The notes beneath the pieces are model-generated. The model was not told the DNA's origin, searched no databases, and was given only the letters and a program-made list of their open reading frames with translations. Below are positions 26,852 through 36,276 of a stretch of DNA of 64,000 nucleotides, one piece after another; the first letter of the stretch is position 1; each line of letters begins with the position of its first letter. The position numbers and the translations under genes are program-made. The stretch lies in the NCBI GenBank assembly GCA_017935065.1, contig JAGBIF010000028.1, positions 1 through 64,000 on the forward strand, written 5' to 3'. This stretch comes from Clostridia bacterium. Lineage in GTDB: Bacteria; Bacillota; Clostridia; Oscillospirales; CAG-272.

Positions 26852-27340
26852 TTACGCCTCGTCCTTGGAACGGCTTACATGCTTAATAATGAGCTTCTGC
26901 TCCTTGGCACAGCCTGTAACAGTAACCTCGTCACCCTCCTTGGCACCGATAAGCGCACGGCCGATGGGGGAATCGTCGGAAATTCTGAAGGACACGGGAT
27001 CCGCCTCGTACGAGCCGACGATGTGATAGGTAACCTCAATGCCTCTTGTCACATTATTAACAACGACCTTTGAGCCAACGCTGACCTTGCTCTCGTCAAT
27101 CTGCGACTCGTCTATTACCTTCGCGTTCTTGATCATTTCCTTAAGCTCGGCAATTCTTGCGTGGATCTTGCCCTGCTCTGCCTTTGCCTCGTCATACTCA
27201 CTGTTCTCGGAAAGGTCACCGAATGCGCGAGCGGTGGATATTTCCTTTTTATTCTCCTCAACTCTTACATTCTCAAGGTAATCAAGCTCATCCTGAAGCG
27301 CCTTGAAGCCTTCGGGGGTGTAGATTTTAGTTTCTGCCAT
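26852..27340 (-). CDS. greA: Transcription elongation factor GreA
   Basis: This 162-residue factor rescues backtracked RNA polymerase by stimulating transcript cleavage. The N-terminal coiled coil (about 9-75) carries the tip acidic residues in the segment DLSENSEYDEAK, which is the GreA signature. The C-terminal FKBP-like domain includes SPIGRALIGAKEGDEVTV. Length matches the family (about 158). AGGAG lies just before ATG. It follows the S41 protease gene by 44 bases and precedes lysS. Confidence 0.95.
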   Translation of the reverse strand: MAETKIYTPEGFKALQDELDYLENVRVEENKKEISTARAFGDLSENSEYDEAKAEQGKIHARIAELKEMIKNAKVIDESQIDESKVSVGSKVVVNNVTRGIEVTYHIVGSYEADPVSFRISDDSPIGRALIGAKEGDEVTVTGCAKEQKLIIKHVSRSKDEA

Positions 27341-27384
27341 TTCAATACTCCTAATATTTATATTTGTAATTTATTATTTACATT

Positions 27385-28719
27385 TTAGTTATTTATAAGC
27401 TTATTAAGCTCATCAATCGCAACGGTGAGATAGTTGGATGCATCCTCGACAATAACGTCGGGAACAACGCCTGCCTCGCCGTCTGCCTCACCGAGCGGAG
27501 AGTAGTAGTAGGCGGTGGTGAGAGTTACGGTATCTCCGTCACCCGCGCTGAAGGTCGTCTGCATAACACCCTTTTGGAAGGTCTTTTCGCCCACCGTCAC
27601 CGCCTCAAGTATTCCCATATCGTTAAAGTCGCGAAGCGCGCCCGTGAAAAGCTCGCCCGCGGATGCGGTGTAGTATGAGCATATCACGGCACAGGGAACC
27701 GTAAGAACGTTATCGACAGGCTCAAGCTCGGTGCCTTCATATGCATTGATGGGCTTCATATAACCCGAAAACTTTACAATATTCGTATCGGTAGGAACGA
27801 GATAGGAAAGCACGTCGCATACCGAAGAAAGATATCCGCCAGGATTTGAGCGAAGGTCAAATACGATGCCGACAGCCCCCTGCGAGAGCAGATAGTCAAG
27901 CTTGGTCTTGAACTCCTCTGCCGTGCCTGCCTTGAACTGTGAAATTGAAAGATGACCGATCTTATTATCAAGCATCTCTGCCGTAACCGTAACCTCCTTT
28001 ACCTTAGCGCGCGCCATTGTAAAGTCAAGCTCGGCATCCCCTCGCCTTACTCTTACGGTAACCTCACTGCCCTCCTCGCCGCGTATCATATTCACGGCGC
28101 TTACGTAGTCACCGCCGACAACGCTCTTGCCGTCTATGGCGATGATATAATCGCCGACTGCAAGCCCTGCCGCCTTTGCGGGGGAATTCTCTATAACCTC
28201 GATTATCGGAATTCCCGTAATAGTTTCGTTTCTAACCACAACGCCGATGCCGACGAACTCGCCCGACATACCGCCGATAAATTCCTCGGTCTGCTCCTTG
28301 GTGCGGTAATATCCGTAGGTGTCTCCGACAGCATAGATGTAGCACGCGGCATACGCCTCGGTCACAAGCTCGCTGTCCTTTACATCAATGACGTTATATA
28401 GCTCGTCAAGGAATACCGTCGCTAAGGACTTGGCAAGCACCTCTTTTTCGGGAAGCTCCTTGTAATAATATGAAGCGTATCTTGTCTCAATGGTCTTAAG
28501 CTTTGTCTTATCAAAGTCGGGGAAGCCCCAATAATCAAGATAGTCCGCGACATAGCTTGCGTTTCTCGGCAGACGCTCCATAGCCTCGCGAAGCGCGGCC
28601 TCATCAGGCTCCTTGCCCCCCGAGAGCGTTACGGCAAGAATAAGCAGGGAAAGGACAACGACGATACATACGGCAATGATTATTTTTTTGCTTCTTGCGC
28701 CGTTTACCGACTGTTCCAT
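27385..28719 (-). CDS. S41-family carboxyl-terminal processing protease
   Basis: This 444-residue CtpA/Prc-type serine protease is anchored outside the membrane by one N-terminal helix (about 12-32). A PDZ domain covers about 145-235, with GEFVGIGVVV and ENSPAKAAGLAVGDYI. The protease core has Ser353 in TASAGELF and Lys383 in TFQKGVMQ, the Ser/Lys dyad. LRSNPGGYL is the core hydrophobic strand. Such proteases trim or degrade envelope proteins, and in Bacilli some act in sporulation signalling; the role here is not shown. The ribosome site GAGGT is good. Confidence 0.9.
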   Translation of the reverse strand: MEQSVNGARSKKIIIAVCIVVVLSLLILAVTLSGGKEPDEAALREAMERLPRNASYVADYLDYWGFPDFDKTKLKTIETRYASYYYKELPEKEVLAKSLATVFLDELYNVIDVKDSELVTEAYAACYIYAVGDTYGYYRTKEQTEEFIGGMSGEFVGIGVVVRNETITGIPIIEVIENSPAKAAGLAVGDYIIAIDGKSVVGGDYVSAVNMIRGEEGSEVTVRVRRGDAELDFTMARAKVKEVTVTAEMLDNKIGHLSISQFKAGTAEEFKTKLDYLLSQGAVGIVFDLRSNPGGYLSSVCDVLSYLVPTDTNIVKFSGYMKPINAYEGTELEPVDNVLTVPCAVICSYYTASAGELFTGALRDFNDMGILEAVTVGEKTFQKGVMQTTFSAGDGDTVTLTTAYYYSPLGEADGEAGVVPDVIVEDASNYLTVAIDELNKLINN

Positions 28720-28757
28720 AGCCTTACCTCTTTTTTATTTCGTTTTGACAAAATGTT

Positions 28758-28791
28758 ATCGGGAAGCAGCCGATTTGCGGCAGTCCCCGAT
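28758..28791 (-). terminator. Hairpin between the CdaR-like gene and the protease gene
   Basis: ATCGGG...CCCGAT encloses GCCG/CGGC. On the minus strand it follows the CdaR-like gene and probably terminates or attenuates its transcript before the protease gene. Confidence 0.55.
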
Positions 28792-28817
28792 GGCATTATA
28801 TAATTTATATTTGAAAT

Positions 28818-29903
28818 TTAGAACTTGGTGGGCTTGCTGGTAAGATATTTCTTAACCATAAGCGCTACCTTGAAGGTAACCGCGTGGTCAAACTCGCGAA
28901 GGTCAAGCCCTGTAAGCTTTCTTATCTTTTCAAGACGGTATACGAGTGTGTTTCTGTGAACGAAAAGCTTTCTTGAGGTCTCGGACACGTTAAGATTGTT
29001 CTCAAAGAAGCTCTGCACCGTCATAAGCGTCTCGCGGTCAAGCGACTCAAGCGAGCCCTTCTTGAATACCTCCTGAAGGAAAATCTCGCAAAGTGTGGTG
29101 GGAAGCTGATATACAAGACGGCCGATGCCGAGATTTTCGTATGACATTATCGGCTTTTCAATATCGAATACCTTGCCGACCTCAAGAGAAATCCTTGCTT
29201 CCTTATACGCGCGGGCAAGGTCCTTAAGATTGTCAACCACCGAGGAAATACCGATATGTACCTTAGCGCCGAAGCTGTCGTGAACGTGCTTCATAACGCC
29301 CTTAGCGTACTGCTCAAGCGATTGAGAATCCGCCTGACGCTCAAGCTCCTTGACTATTACGATATCCTGCTCGCTGATATTGATAACGAAATCCTTGGAA
29401 TCCTCGCCTACCATATTCTGAATAATCTCATATGGCGGTACGTCCGATGAGGTCTGGAACTTTACAACCAGCACAGCGCGTCTTTCATCGGTGCCGAAGT
29501 GAAGCTCGTTTGACTTGATGTATATATCACTCGGAAGGATGTTATCAAGAATAATATTCTTAATGAAGCTACCCTTGTCGTACTTTTCATCGTAGAGGCT
29601 CTTGATATTGCCAAGGCACACCGAAAGTATCTCGACGCACTTCTGCGCGCCCGCGTCATTTCCCTCAGCAAACGCGATGCAATCGTTTCTGCCCGACGAG
29701 GTTATAAAGCGGTAGGTGAAATCGTCTATTACCGCAGGTCCCTGAGTGTATGCAAGCTCCTCACGGATGCGCTGACGGGACTCTCCTATTCTTCTTGACT
29801 CACTGCAGGCGATTATAATACCGTTCTCATCAATAACGCCTATAGTTCTGCCAAGGATATCCTTCATCTGATGAATAACCGTCTGGAACAATCTGTTGGA
29901 CAT
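28818..29903 (-). CDS. CdaR/PucR-family transcriptional regulator
   Basis: This 361-residue regulator starts at ATG 29903, where AAAGG has proper spacing. An N-terminal sugar-diacid-recognition-like domain (FQTVIHQMKDILGRTIGVIDENG) is followed by a GGDEF-like central segment (FGAKVHIGISS...YKEARISLE) and a C-terminal PucR helix-turn-helix (LNVSETSRKLFVHRNTLVYRLEKIRKLTGLDL). CdaR homologues activate sugar-acid catabolism. No such operon is adjacent, so the target is open. The N-terminal half could bind another small molecule. Confidence 0.85.
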   Translation of the reverse strand: MSNRLFQTVIHQMKDILGRTIGVIDENGIIIACSESRRIGESRQRIREELAYTQGPAVIDDFTYRFITSSGRNDCIAFAEGNDAGAQKCVEILSVCLGNIKSLYDEKYDKGSFIKNIILDNILPSDIYIKSNELHFGTDERRAVLVVKFQTSSDVPPYEIIQNMVGEDSKDFVINISEQDIVIVKELERQADSQSLEQYAKGVMKHVHDSFGAKVHIGISSVVDNLKDLARAYKEARISLEVGKVFDIEKPIMSYENLGIGRLVYQLPTTLCEIFLQEVFKKGSLESLDRETLMTVQSFFENNLNVSETSRKLFVHRNTLVYRLEKIRKLTGLDLREFDHAVTFKVALMVKKYLTSKPTKF

Positions 29904-29971
29904 AAAAATTTTTCCTTTCGACATCTGCATTTAACATAGCACGAATTCGGTTTTTGTTTATACTGTACTAT

Positions 29972-30000
29972 ATTCTAACTTATTTTTTGGCATTTTTCAA
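29972..30000 (-). promoter_or_regulatory. Promoter of the CdaR-like gene
   Basis: On the minus strand TTGAAA (29995-30000), 17 bases and TAGAAT (29972-29977). Confidence 0.55.
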
Positions 30001-30094
30001 TAGTTTTTTTAAAAAAGTTTTATTTTTGCACAAAAAAATTGTAAACAATTTGTTGGAAATGTACCTTAAGGCAAAAAAATGCACAAAAACTGAC

Positions 30095-30110
30095 AGATCG
30101 GAAACGATCT
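30095..30110 (-). terminator. Terminator directly after rsmE
   Basis: CGATCT/AGATCG with a four-base loop begins at the rsmE stop codon and is followed on the minus strand by GTCAGTTTTTG. The stem is short, so strength is uncertain. Confidence 0.5.
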
Positions 30111-30845
30111 TTAAAGCTCCAGCGCGTAGCTTATAGCACTGAGAGCGTAAAGAGGAGCCGTCTCGCATCTTAAAATCCGTCTGCCAAGCCCCGTCATCAC
30201 AAGCCCTGCCCGAGCGGCAGCCGCCGCCTCGCTCTCGGAAAATCCGCCCTCGCTTCCGACTATTACGCAAAGCCTGCGTACTCCCCTGTTTGCTTCAAGC
30301 ACCTCGCGCAGAGATACCGTTCCCTCACCCTCGTAGCAGAAAAGCGAAAGCTCGAAGTCCCGAGCGAGCGTGAGCATATCCTCAAAGCCGATAGGATCCT
30401 CAACCTTAAGAAGCGAGGCTCTGCCGCACTGTCCGCACGCCTCCCTGGCAATTCGGTTCAGCCTCTCGCGCTTGGCGTTCGCTTTATCCTCCTTAGGTCT
30501 TTTGATGCATCTCGAGGATTCGAAGGGAATTACGCGCATAGCTCCAAGCTCCGCCGCCTTTTGTATAACCAGCTCAAGCTTATCCGATTTTGGATATGCC
30601 ATAAAGACGGTGATATCGACGGGGCTTTCGGCAAGCGAGTGCCGCATTGACAGTATTTCAAGCTCACATTCCTCATCGCGTATTTTAGTAAGACGGCAAA
30701 GGTATTCCCTGCCCATAGCGTCAGAGACGGTAAGCTCATCCCCCACCGCCATACGGAGCGAGCGTGCGATGTGTCTTGCATCCTCGCCCGTAATATGCAC
30801 CGAGGTCTCGGAAATGCAGTCGGGCTCAACAAAAAATCTTGGCAT
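30111..30845 (-). CDS. rsmE: 16S rRNA m3U1498 methyltransferase
   Basis: This 244-residue SPOUT methyltransferase modifies U1498 of 16S rRNA. Family signs are the N-terminal PUA-like start (MPRFFVEPD, then HITGEDARHIARSLRM), KSDKLELVIQKAAELG, the block ERLNRIAREACGQCGR, and the trefoil-knot SAM site VIVGSEGGFSESE...GLGRRILRCETAPL. Length matches RsmE (about 243). The start codon is one base after the prmA stop, so they are translationally coupled; prmA-rsmE is a classic pair. Confidence 0.95.
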   Translation of the reverse strand: MPRFFVEPDCISETSVHITGEDARHIARSLRMAVGDELTVSDAMGREYLCRLTKIRDEECELEILSMRHSLAESPVDITVFMAYPKSDKLELVIQKAAELGAMRVIPFESSRCIKRPKEDKANAKRERLNRIAREACGQCGRASLLKVEDPIGFEDMLTLARDFELSLFCYEGEGTVSLREVLEANRGVRRLCVIVGSEGGFSESEAAAAARAGLVMTGLGRRILRCETAPLYALSAISYALEL

Positions 30846-30846
30846 A

Positions 30847-31767
30847 TCAGCTACCTCTTACCAGGGTGAGAGCCACCCAATCGTTCTCGCACTCACGGTC
30901 AATAACTCTGTATCCGCACCGACGGGCACACTCAAGCACCTCGTTTTCCTTTGACACTACAATGCCCGAAAGAATTACAGGCGCATCAGCGGTAAGGAAA
31001 AGGTGCGCATCGGGAAGCATACGGACTATGATTTCGGCCACGATATTCGCGCACAGTACGCCGTAGCCACCCCTTACCTGCTTTACGCCCGCAAGCAGGT
31101 CGGATATTCCTACCTCTATGTTATCAAGTCCGCACGCGGTAACATTTTCCTCGGCAACCCGTACCGCAACGGGGTCTATATCGTAGGCGTTGATATGCTC
31201 GGCACCCAGCACGCTTGCGACGATAGAAAGTATTCCCGAGCCACAGCCAACGTCAAGCACCTGCCTTGCACTGAGGTCTATGCGCTGAAGAAGCCTGATT
31301 ACGAGGCGCGTGGTCTCGTGAGTGCCCGTTCCAAACGCCATACCAGGGTCAAGACGGATGATATGCTCGCCCTCATCGGGTGTATAATCCTCCCAGCTTG
31401 GAACTATGGTGACGTTGCCTATTCTCTGTGGCTTGTAGTGAGACTTCCAGCTATCCGCCCAGTCCTCCTCGCGAACACCGTCAAGGGTTAGCTCGTACTC
31501 AATTCCCTCCTTGGGAAGATGCGTCTTTATGTACTCGGTATAGACCGAAAGCTCCTTTTCCTCGGGAACGAATACCGAAACAACACCGTGCTCACGGTCG
31601 GCAGAAAGTATGTTCTCATCAACAAGCTCGCCGTACATTCCGTTTAAGGAAAAATCGCTGAAGTCCTCAATCATAATCCCGCTGTCAAGCATACTGACAA
31701 TGCTTGCGGTGCGGTCTATGTCGCTGACCTTTACTCTTACGCTTACTTTAGTCCAAGCTCCTGCCAT
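30847..31767 (-). CDS. prmA: Ribosomal protein L11 methyltransferase
   Basis: This 306-residue enzyme trimethylates ribosomal protein L11. An N-terminal L11-recognition domain (1-120) is followed by a class I SAM domain with VLDVGCGSGILSI (motif I) and LCANIVAEII (the catalytic NI region). GMAFGTGTHETTRL is the strong PrmA signature. The ATG overlaps the end of ribF by 25 bases, implying coupled translation in the ribF-prmA-rsmE operon. Confidence 0.95.
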   Translation of the reverse strand: MAGAWTKVSVRVKVSDIDRTASIVSMLDSGIMIEDFSDFSLNGMYGELVDENILSADREHGVVSVFVPEEKELSVYTEYIKTHLPKEGIEYELTLDGVREEDWADSWKSHYKPQRIGNVTIVPSWEDYTPDEGEHIIRLDPGMAFGTGTHETTRLVIRLLQRIDLSARQVLDVGCGSGILSIVASVLGAEHINAYDIDPVAVRVAEENVTACGLDNIEVGISDLLAGVKQVRGGYGVLCANIVAEIIVRMLPDAHLFLTADAPVILSGIVVSKENEVLECARRCGYRVIDRECENDWVALTLVRGS

Positions 31768-32696
31768 AATTTCTCACTTTCCAGGCTCAAAACCTCATTT
31801 TTGTCTATATTTATTTGCATAATCAGTTTATCCGCATTATCAAAATGCATTTCATCACGAAGCCTTTTTATGAAATACACATACATTTTTTCACCGTATA
31901 AATCGCCGTCATAGCCGAGGATGCAGCACTCCGCGTGCGGCTGTCTTGCGCCGAAGGTGGGGCAGGTACCGATGTTCGTCATTGAGAGATAAGGGACACC
32001 GTCTATTACCACCGCGGTAGCGTACACACCGTGAGGCAGTGCGTAGAGGTCATCCTTAAGGTCAAGATTAACGGTGGGTATGCCAAGCCCCTTGCCGTCG
32101 CCTCTACCCTTTACGACAGTACCCGTAATGAAGTACGCCTTGCCAAGAAGCCTTGCCGCGCCCATAAGGTCAAGAGCGTCAAGAAGGCCTTTAATTCTCG
32201 TGGTTGAAATTTCCTCTCCGAAGTATCTCTTTTCGTCAAGCACGAATGAGCCGACACCGAAATGCGCAAGTCTTTCCTTCAGCGATACTGCGTTTCCTAC
32301 TCCGCCCTTGCCGTAGGTGAAGTTATAGCCGAACACCGCAAGACGCGCACCGAGATGACGGACGAGCACTAGGTCGGCAAAATCCTCGGGCGAGGTGTCG
32401 CGTATACTGTCAAAATCGCAAAGCACGGTGACGTCCACCGAAAGCTCCTCAAGAAGCGAAAGCCTCTCCTCGGTGGAATAAAGTCGGCCTCTTCCGCCCT
32501 TAAGGCTCGGCGACTCGGATGGGAAGGTAAATACGGCAAGCGGAAGTCCCAGCTCATCCGCCCTTTTTCTCGCCTCTGAAATGAGCGCGCGGTGCGCAAT
32601 ATGGACACCATCAAAAAGTCCAAGAGCAACGACACAGCCCGCCCTGCACAGAAGCGGGCATTCGCCCGAATATTTAACGGTCTTGATAAAGCACAC
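31743..32696 (-). CDS. ribF: Bifunctional riboflavin kinase/FAD synthetase
   Basis: This 317-residue enzyme makes FMN and FAD from riboflavin. The N-terminal FAD synthetase domain has GLFDGVHIAHRALI and the STTRIKGLL block; the C-terminal flavokinase domain has GTVVKGRGDGKGLGIPTVNL and TNIGTCPTFG. GTG at 32696 is the best start: GAGAGGGG directly precedes it and no ATG is near. Length matches RibF. It leads the operon with prmA and rsmE behind a consensus promoter. No FMN riboswitch is seen upstream. Confidence 0.93.
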   Translation of the reverse strand: MCFIKTVKYSGECPLLCRAGCVVALGLFDGVHIAHRALISEARKRADELGLPLAVFTFPSESPSLKGGRGRLYSTEERLSLLEELSVDVTVLCDFDSIRDTSPEDFADLVLVRHLGARLAVFGYNFTYGKGGVGNAVSLKERLAHFGVGSFVLDEKRYFGEEISTTRIKGLLDALDLMGAARLLGKAYFITGTVVKGRGDGKGLGIPTVNLDLKDDLYALPHGVYATAVVIDGVPYLSMTNIGTCPTFGARQPHAECCILGYDGDLYGEKMYVYFIKRLRDEMHFDNADKLIMQINIDKNEVLSLESEKLWQELGLK

Positions 32697-32774
32697 CCCC
32701 TCTCGGTTATCCTTAAGAATACGGACAGGCTAACAGCCTGCCACGGTCAAAAGCCGTTTTTGTCAAGCCTTTAT

Positions 32775-32803
32775 ATTTTATCATCTTTAAGCAAGGTTGT
32801 CAA
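32775..32803 (-). promoter_or_regulatory. Promoter of ribF-prmA-rsmE
   Basis: On the minus strand TTGACA (32798-32803), 17 bases and TAAAAT (32775-32780). A short hairpin near 32730-32760 follows in the leader. Confidence 0.7.
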
Positions 32804-32892
32804 GGCAAAGATAAGATGATATCGGCAATTAAGGACGGTATTCCCCTAAATGGAGATATGTCAGGCGCATCCTTTTAATTTAATTAATTTTA

Positions 32893-32921
32893 TTGACAAT
32901 AAACCTCGGTTGTGCTAAAAT
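32893..32921 (+). promoter_or_regulatory. Promoter of the MFS transporter operon
   Basis: TTGACA (32893-32898), 17 bases and TAAAAT (32916-32921). The start codon lies about 35 bases on, behind AAAGGAG. Confidence 0.75.
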
Positions 32922-32955
32922 AAAACAGTTATGATATAAAATAAAGGAGAAGCGT

Positions 32956-34236
32956 ATGAAGCTTAATTACAAGCGCACGATACTCGTAGGCTTTGCATTC
33001 TTTCTGATTTCCGCATTCTGGCAGGCATACGACACGATAATTCCCCTGATACTTACGAACAAATTTGAGATGGAGCAGGTGTGGAGTGGCGCTATTATGT
33101 CGCTTGACAATATCTTCGCGGTGTTCCTTCTTCCCTTATTCGGCACGCTTTCGGACAAGGTAAACACTAAATTCGGCAAGCGCACGCCCTTTATCGTTGT
33201 CGGAACGGTGCTTGCGGCGGTATTTTTGGCGATACTCGGCTTTATCCCCTCGCTCGTCGCGTTTATCGCGGTTCTTCTCCTTTCGCTGCTTTCAATGGCA
33301 ACCTTCCGTTCTCCCGCGGTCGCGCTTATGCCCGACGTAACGGCAAAGCCACTCCGCTCAAAGGCAAACGCTATTATTAACCTTATGGGTACTGCGGGCG
33401 GTATGCTTGTGCTGGGGATTTCTATAATATTCAAGACCGACGAAAAGGGCAAGACCGACTTCTCGGCATACCTTATCTCGGTTGGTATTATAATGGTGCT
33501 TGCGCTTGTCGCGTTCATTTTCACAGTCAAGGAACGGCTTTGGTCCGCCGAGGCTGATGCCGAAAACGAGAGGCTTGAGCGCGAGAGGGCGCCCGAGACC
33601 GATGCCGTCTCTGAAAAGAGAGACCTTACAAAAGGCGAATTTATCTCGCTTATTCTCATCCTCGCATCGGTTGCACTCTGGTACATCGGCTACAACGCGG
33701 TAACCTCCAAATACTCGGTATATGCATCCAAGGTGCTTCAGGTTCCTTACAACGTAACCCTTCTCGTAGCACAGGGCGCGGCAATCGTCTCCTACGTGCC
33801 CGTCGGTATCGTGGCATCGAAATTCGGCCGTAAGAGGACTATCCTCGCAGGCGTGCTTATGCTTACAGCGGCATTTACGGCGGCGTCCTTCATCAAGGTG
33901 GGAACACCCGAGATAGTTATGTACGCGCTCTTTGCGCTTGCGGGAATAGGCTGGGCTACTATTAACGTAAACTCCTTCCCGATGGTGGTTGAGCTCGCTA
34001 AATGCGGTGACGTCGGCAAGTACACGGGCTTCTACTACACCGCGTCGATGTCGGCACAGATAGTAACTCCCATTTTCTCGGGCTTCCTTATTGGCAAGCT
34101 CGGCTGGTGGGTATTCTTCCCCTACGCGGCAATATTCACAGGTCTTGCCTTCGTAACGATGCTCTTTGTAAGACACGGTGACGCGAGGCCCGAAAAGCAG
34201 GGCGCGCTTGAGGCGCTCGGCGGTGCTGACGACTAA
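32956..34236 (+). CDS. MFS transporter of the SLC45/GPH sugar type
   Basis: This 426-residue membrane protein has about twelve helices. The first loop holds GTLSDKVNTKFGKRTPFIVVG, the conserved cation/sugar symporter pattern D-K-x-x-x-x-x-G-R-R/K-x-P of the GPH and SLC45 groups. A charged central loop (about 195-225) joins the halves, and the second half contains SKFGRKRTILAGV. It probably imports a glycoside or sugar with a cation. It heads an operon with a glycoside hydrolase (GH2) three genes downstream, which fits import of that enzyme's substrate. Confidence 0.85.
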   Translation: MKLNYKRTILVGFAFFLISAFWQAYDTIIPLILTNKFEMEQVWSGAIMSLDNIFAVFLLPLFGTLSDKVNTKFGKRTPFIVVGTVLAAVFLAILGFIPSLVAFIAVLLLSLLSMATFRSPAVALMPDVTAKPLRSKANAIINLMGTAGGMLVLGISIIFKTDEKGKTDFSAYLISVGIIMVLALVAFIFTVKERLWSAEADAENERLERERAPETDAVSEKRDLTKGEFISLILILASVALWYIGYNAVTSKYSVYASKVLQVPYNVTLLVAQGAAIVSYVPVGIVASKFGRKRTILAGVLMLTAAFTAASFIKVGTPEIVMYALFALAGIGWATINVNSFPMVVELAKCGDVGKYTGFYYTASMSAQIVTPIFSGFLIGKLGWWVFFPYAAIFTGLAFVTMLFVRHGDARPEKQGALEALGGADD

Positions 34237-34268
34237 CAGACGAAATTTCCTACCGTGAGGTAATTTTT

Positions 34269-35126
34269 ATGCAGTGGTACTTTATTCTACTTATAGTGCT
34301 TGGCTCGCTATTCCTGCTGATGGCCGCACTGTTCATTTTCCTTACCGCGGGTAAAAGCGGTAAGGCGCTCGGCAGGCTCGGCTCGGTAAACTACGCTCAC
34401 AGAGGTCTGCACGGCACAGTCGGCGGATATGACACCTATGCCGCGGAAAACTCGCTTACCGCCTTCGCCCGCGCAAAGGAACAGGGCTTCGGCATAGAGC
34501 TTGATGTAAGGCTTACTAAAGACGGAAGTCTCGTCGTCTTTCACGATGATACGCTTGACCGCGTGTGCGGTATATCGGGCAGAGTTGACGCGCTCACGCT
34601 AAACGAGCTTTCCGAGACGAGGCTCTCTGGCACCGACGATACCGTTCCTACCTTTGCCGAGGTGCTTACACTTATCGGCGGTGAGGTTCCTCTGCTTATT
34701 GAGCTTAAGGGTGAGAGTATGTCTGCCGACGTCGCCGACGCAACGGCAAGGGCGCTTCTGGGCTATGAGGGCGAGTATATAATTGAGTCCTTCAACCCTG
34801 TTTTACTCGGAAGAATAAAGAAGCTTCTTCCCGAGGCCAAAAGAGGCTTTCTTCTCTCAAAGCATACAAACGACCCGAAGCACAGGTCGGTAAAATACCG
34901 TATTATCCAGCGTTGCCTTCTCAATTTTATCGCAAGACCGCACTTTATAGCGCTTGATAAGAGCTACCCCCGTCTCTTTCCCGCGCCTCTTGTAATCAAG
35001 CTTTTCGGCACGGCGAAAATCGCCTGGACTGTTCGCTCCCCCGAGGAAGAGGAAAAGGCATACCGCGATGGCTTCAGCGCGGTGATTTTTGAAAAATTTT
35101 TATCGGGAAGAGGTAAATCACGGTGA
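34269..35126 (+). CDS. Membrane-anchored glycerophosphodiester phosphodiesterase
   Basis: This 285-residue GDPD-family enzyme hydrolyses glycerophosphodiesters to glycerol-3-phosphate and an alcohol. One N-terminal helix (about 4-26) anchors it. The catalytic pattern is clear: AHRGLHG, AENSLTAF, GIELDVRLTKDGSLVVFHDDTLDRV and LLIELKGES. It starts 32 bases after the MFS gene. Its stop overlaps the start of the next gene (GTGA), so translation is coupled. Confidence 0.9.
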   Translation: MQWYFILLIVLGSLFLLMAALFIFLTAGKSGKALGRLGSVNYAHRGLHGTVGGYDTYAAENSLTAFARAKEQGFGIELDVRLTKDGSLVVFHDDTLDRVCGISGRVDALTLNELSETRLSGTDDTVPTFAEVLTLIGGEVPLLIELKGESMSADVADATARALLGYEGEYIIESFNPVLLGRIKKLLPEAKRGFLLSKHTNDPKHRSVKYRIIQRCLLNFIARPHFIALDKSYPRLFPAPLVIKLFGTAKIAWTVRSPEEEEKAYRDGFSAVIFEKFLSGRGKSR

Positions 35127-36274
35127 AGCTGAAGCTCGTTGCAACCTGCCTTTTCGGGCTTGAAAGGCTTCTCGGCGAGGAAATAGAGGCTCTCGGCTAT
35201 GAGAGGATTTCCACAATAGACGGCAGAGTGACCTTCCTCGGTGACGAGGAGGCGGTGGCGCTGTCGAACGTGTTTTTACGCTTTGCCGAGAGGGTATATA
35301 TTGAGGTTGGCTCCTTCAGGGCCGAGACCTTCACAGAGCTTTTCGACGGTGTATATTCGCTCCCCTGGGATGATTTTATAGGAAAGCTCGACGCCTTCCC
35401 CGTAAAGGGACACTCAATAAAATCGAAGCTCTACTCCATCCCCGACTGCCAGTCAATTATAAAGCGCGCTGTAGTCAAGAGAATGTCGGACAGGTACGGT
35501 ATTCTCACCTTTCCCGAGGAGGGTGTCAAATACCAGATAGAGTTTTTTATTCTTAACGATATGGCAACGCTTATGATAGACACCTCGGGTACTCCGCTTC
35601 ACAAGCGCGGCTACCGCAGAGAGGCAAATCTTGCGCCTATACGCGAGACGCTTGCCGCCGCGATAGTAAAGCTATCCCGCCCAAGAGAGGGCGTGCTTCA
35701 CTGGGACCCTATGTGCGGTAGCGGCACTATTGCGATAGAGGCGGCTATGATGATGAGAAATATTGCCCCTGGCAAATCAAGAGGCTTTGCCTCGGAGGAA
35801 TTTTCCTTTATCCCGAAGGCGCACTTCCGAAATGCAAGAGAAGAGGCGCTTGATGGTGAGTGCAAGCCCGACTTTCAGGTGTACGCCTCGGATATTGATG
35901 AGAGCTGTGTCGCTCTTTGCGAGGCAAACGCAAGACGCGCGGGAGTACTCGGCACCGTGCGCACCTTCGTACAGGATGCAAGGCGCATACGCAAGGACGG
36001 CGCGCGTGCTACGATAGTTACTAACCCGCCCTACGGCGAGAGGCTTATGAGCCGAGGAGAGGCAGAGATGCTTTACCGAGAGATAGGCAGGCACTTCCGT
36101 AGCCTTGAGCCCTGGCAGAGCTATATCATCACCTCGCACCCCGAGTTTGAGCGCTTCTACGGCAAGCGCGCCGACAAGGTAAGAAAGCTCTATAACGGAA
36201 TGATACCCTGCTATCTTTATCAGTACTTTAAAAATCAAACAAACATAAAAAACAAACCTCAAGGAGACATCTAG
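35123..36274 (+). CDS. rlmL: THUMP-domain class I rRNA methyltransferase (RlmL/YpsC type)
   Basis: This 383-residue protein begins with a ferredoxin-like/THUMP RNA-binding region (1-165) and ends with a SAM-dependent methyltransferase core: DPMCGSGTIAIEAAMM (motif I), YASDIDESCV and TNPPYGERL (N6/N2-type catalytic motif). RlmL-type enzymes make m2G2445 in 23S rRNA; Firmicute members are called YpsC and are shorter, as here. The start is GTG at 35123, overlapping the GDPD stop. It ends in TAG. Confidence 0.88.
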   Translation: MKLKLVATCLFGLERLLGEEIEALGYERISTIDGRVTFLGDEEAVALSNVFLRFAERVYIEVGSFRAETFTELFDGVYSLPWDDFIGKLDAFPVKGHSIKSKLYSIPDCQSIIKRAVVKRMSDRYGILTFPEEGVKYQIEFFILNDMATLMIDTSGTPLHKRGYRREANLAPIRETLAAAIVKLSRPREGVLHWDPMCGSGTIAIEAAMMMRNIAPGKSRGFASEEFSFIPKAHFRNAREEALDGECKPDFQVYASDIDESCVALCEANARRAGVLGTVRTFVQDARRIRKDGARATIVTNPPYGERLMSRGEAEMLYREIGRHFRSLEPWQSYIITSHPEFERFYGKRADKVRKLYNGMIPCYLYQYFKNQTNIKNKPQGDI

Positions 36275-36276
36275 CT

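Noticed and set aside
33358..34176. 272-codon minus-strand frame opposite the MFS transporter
   Set aside because: The sense strand encodes clear membrane helices with symporter motifs, and the antisense product has no domain sense.
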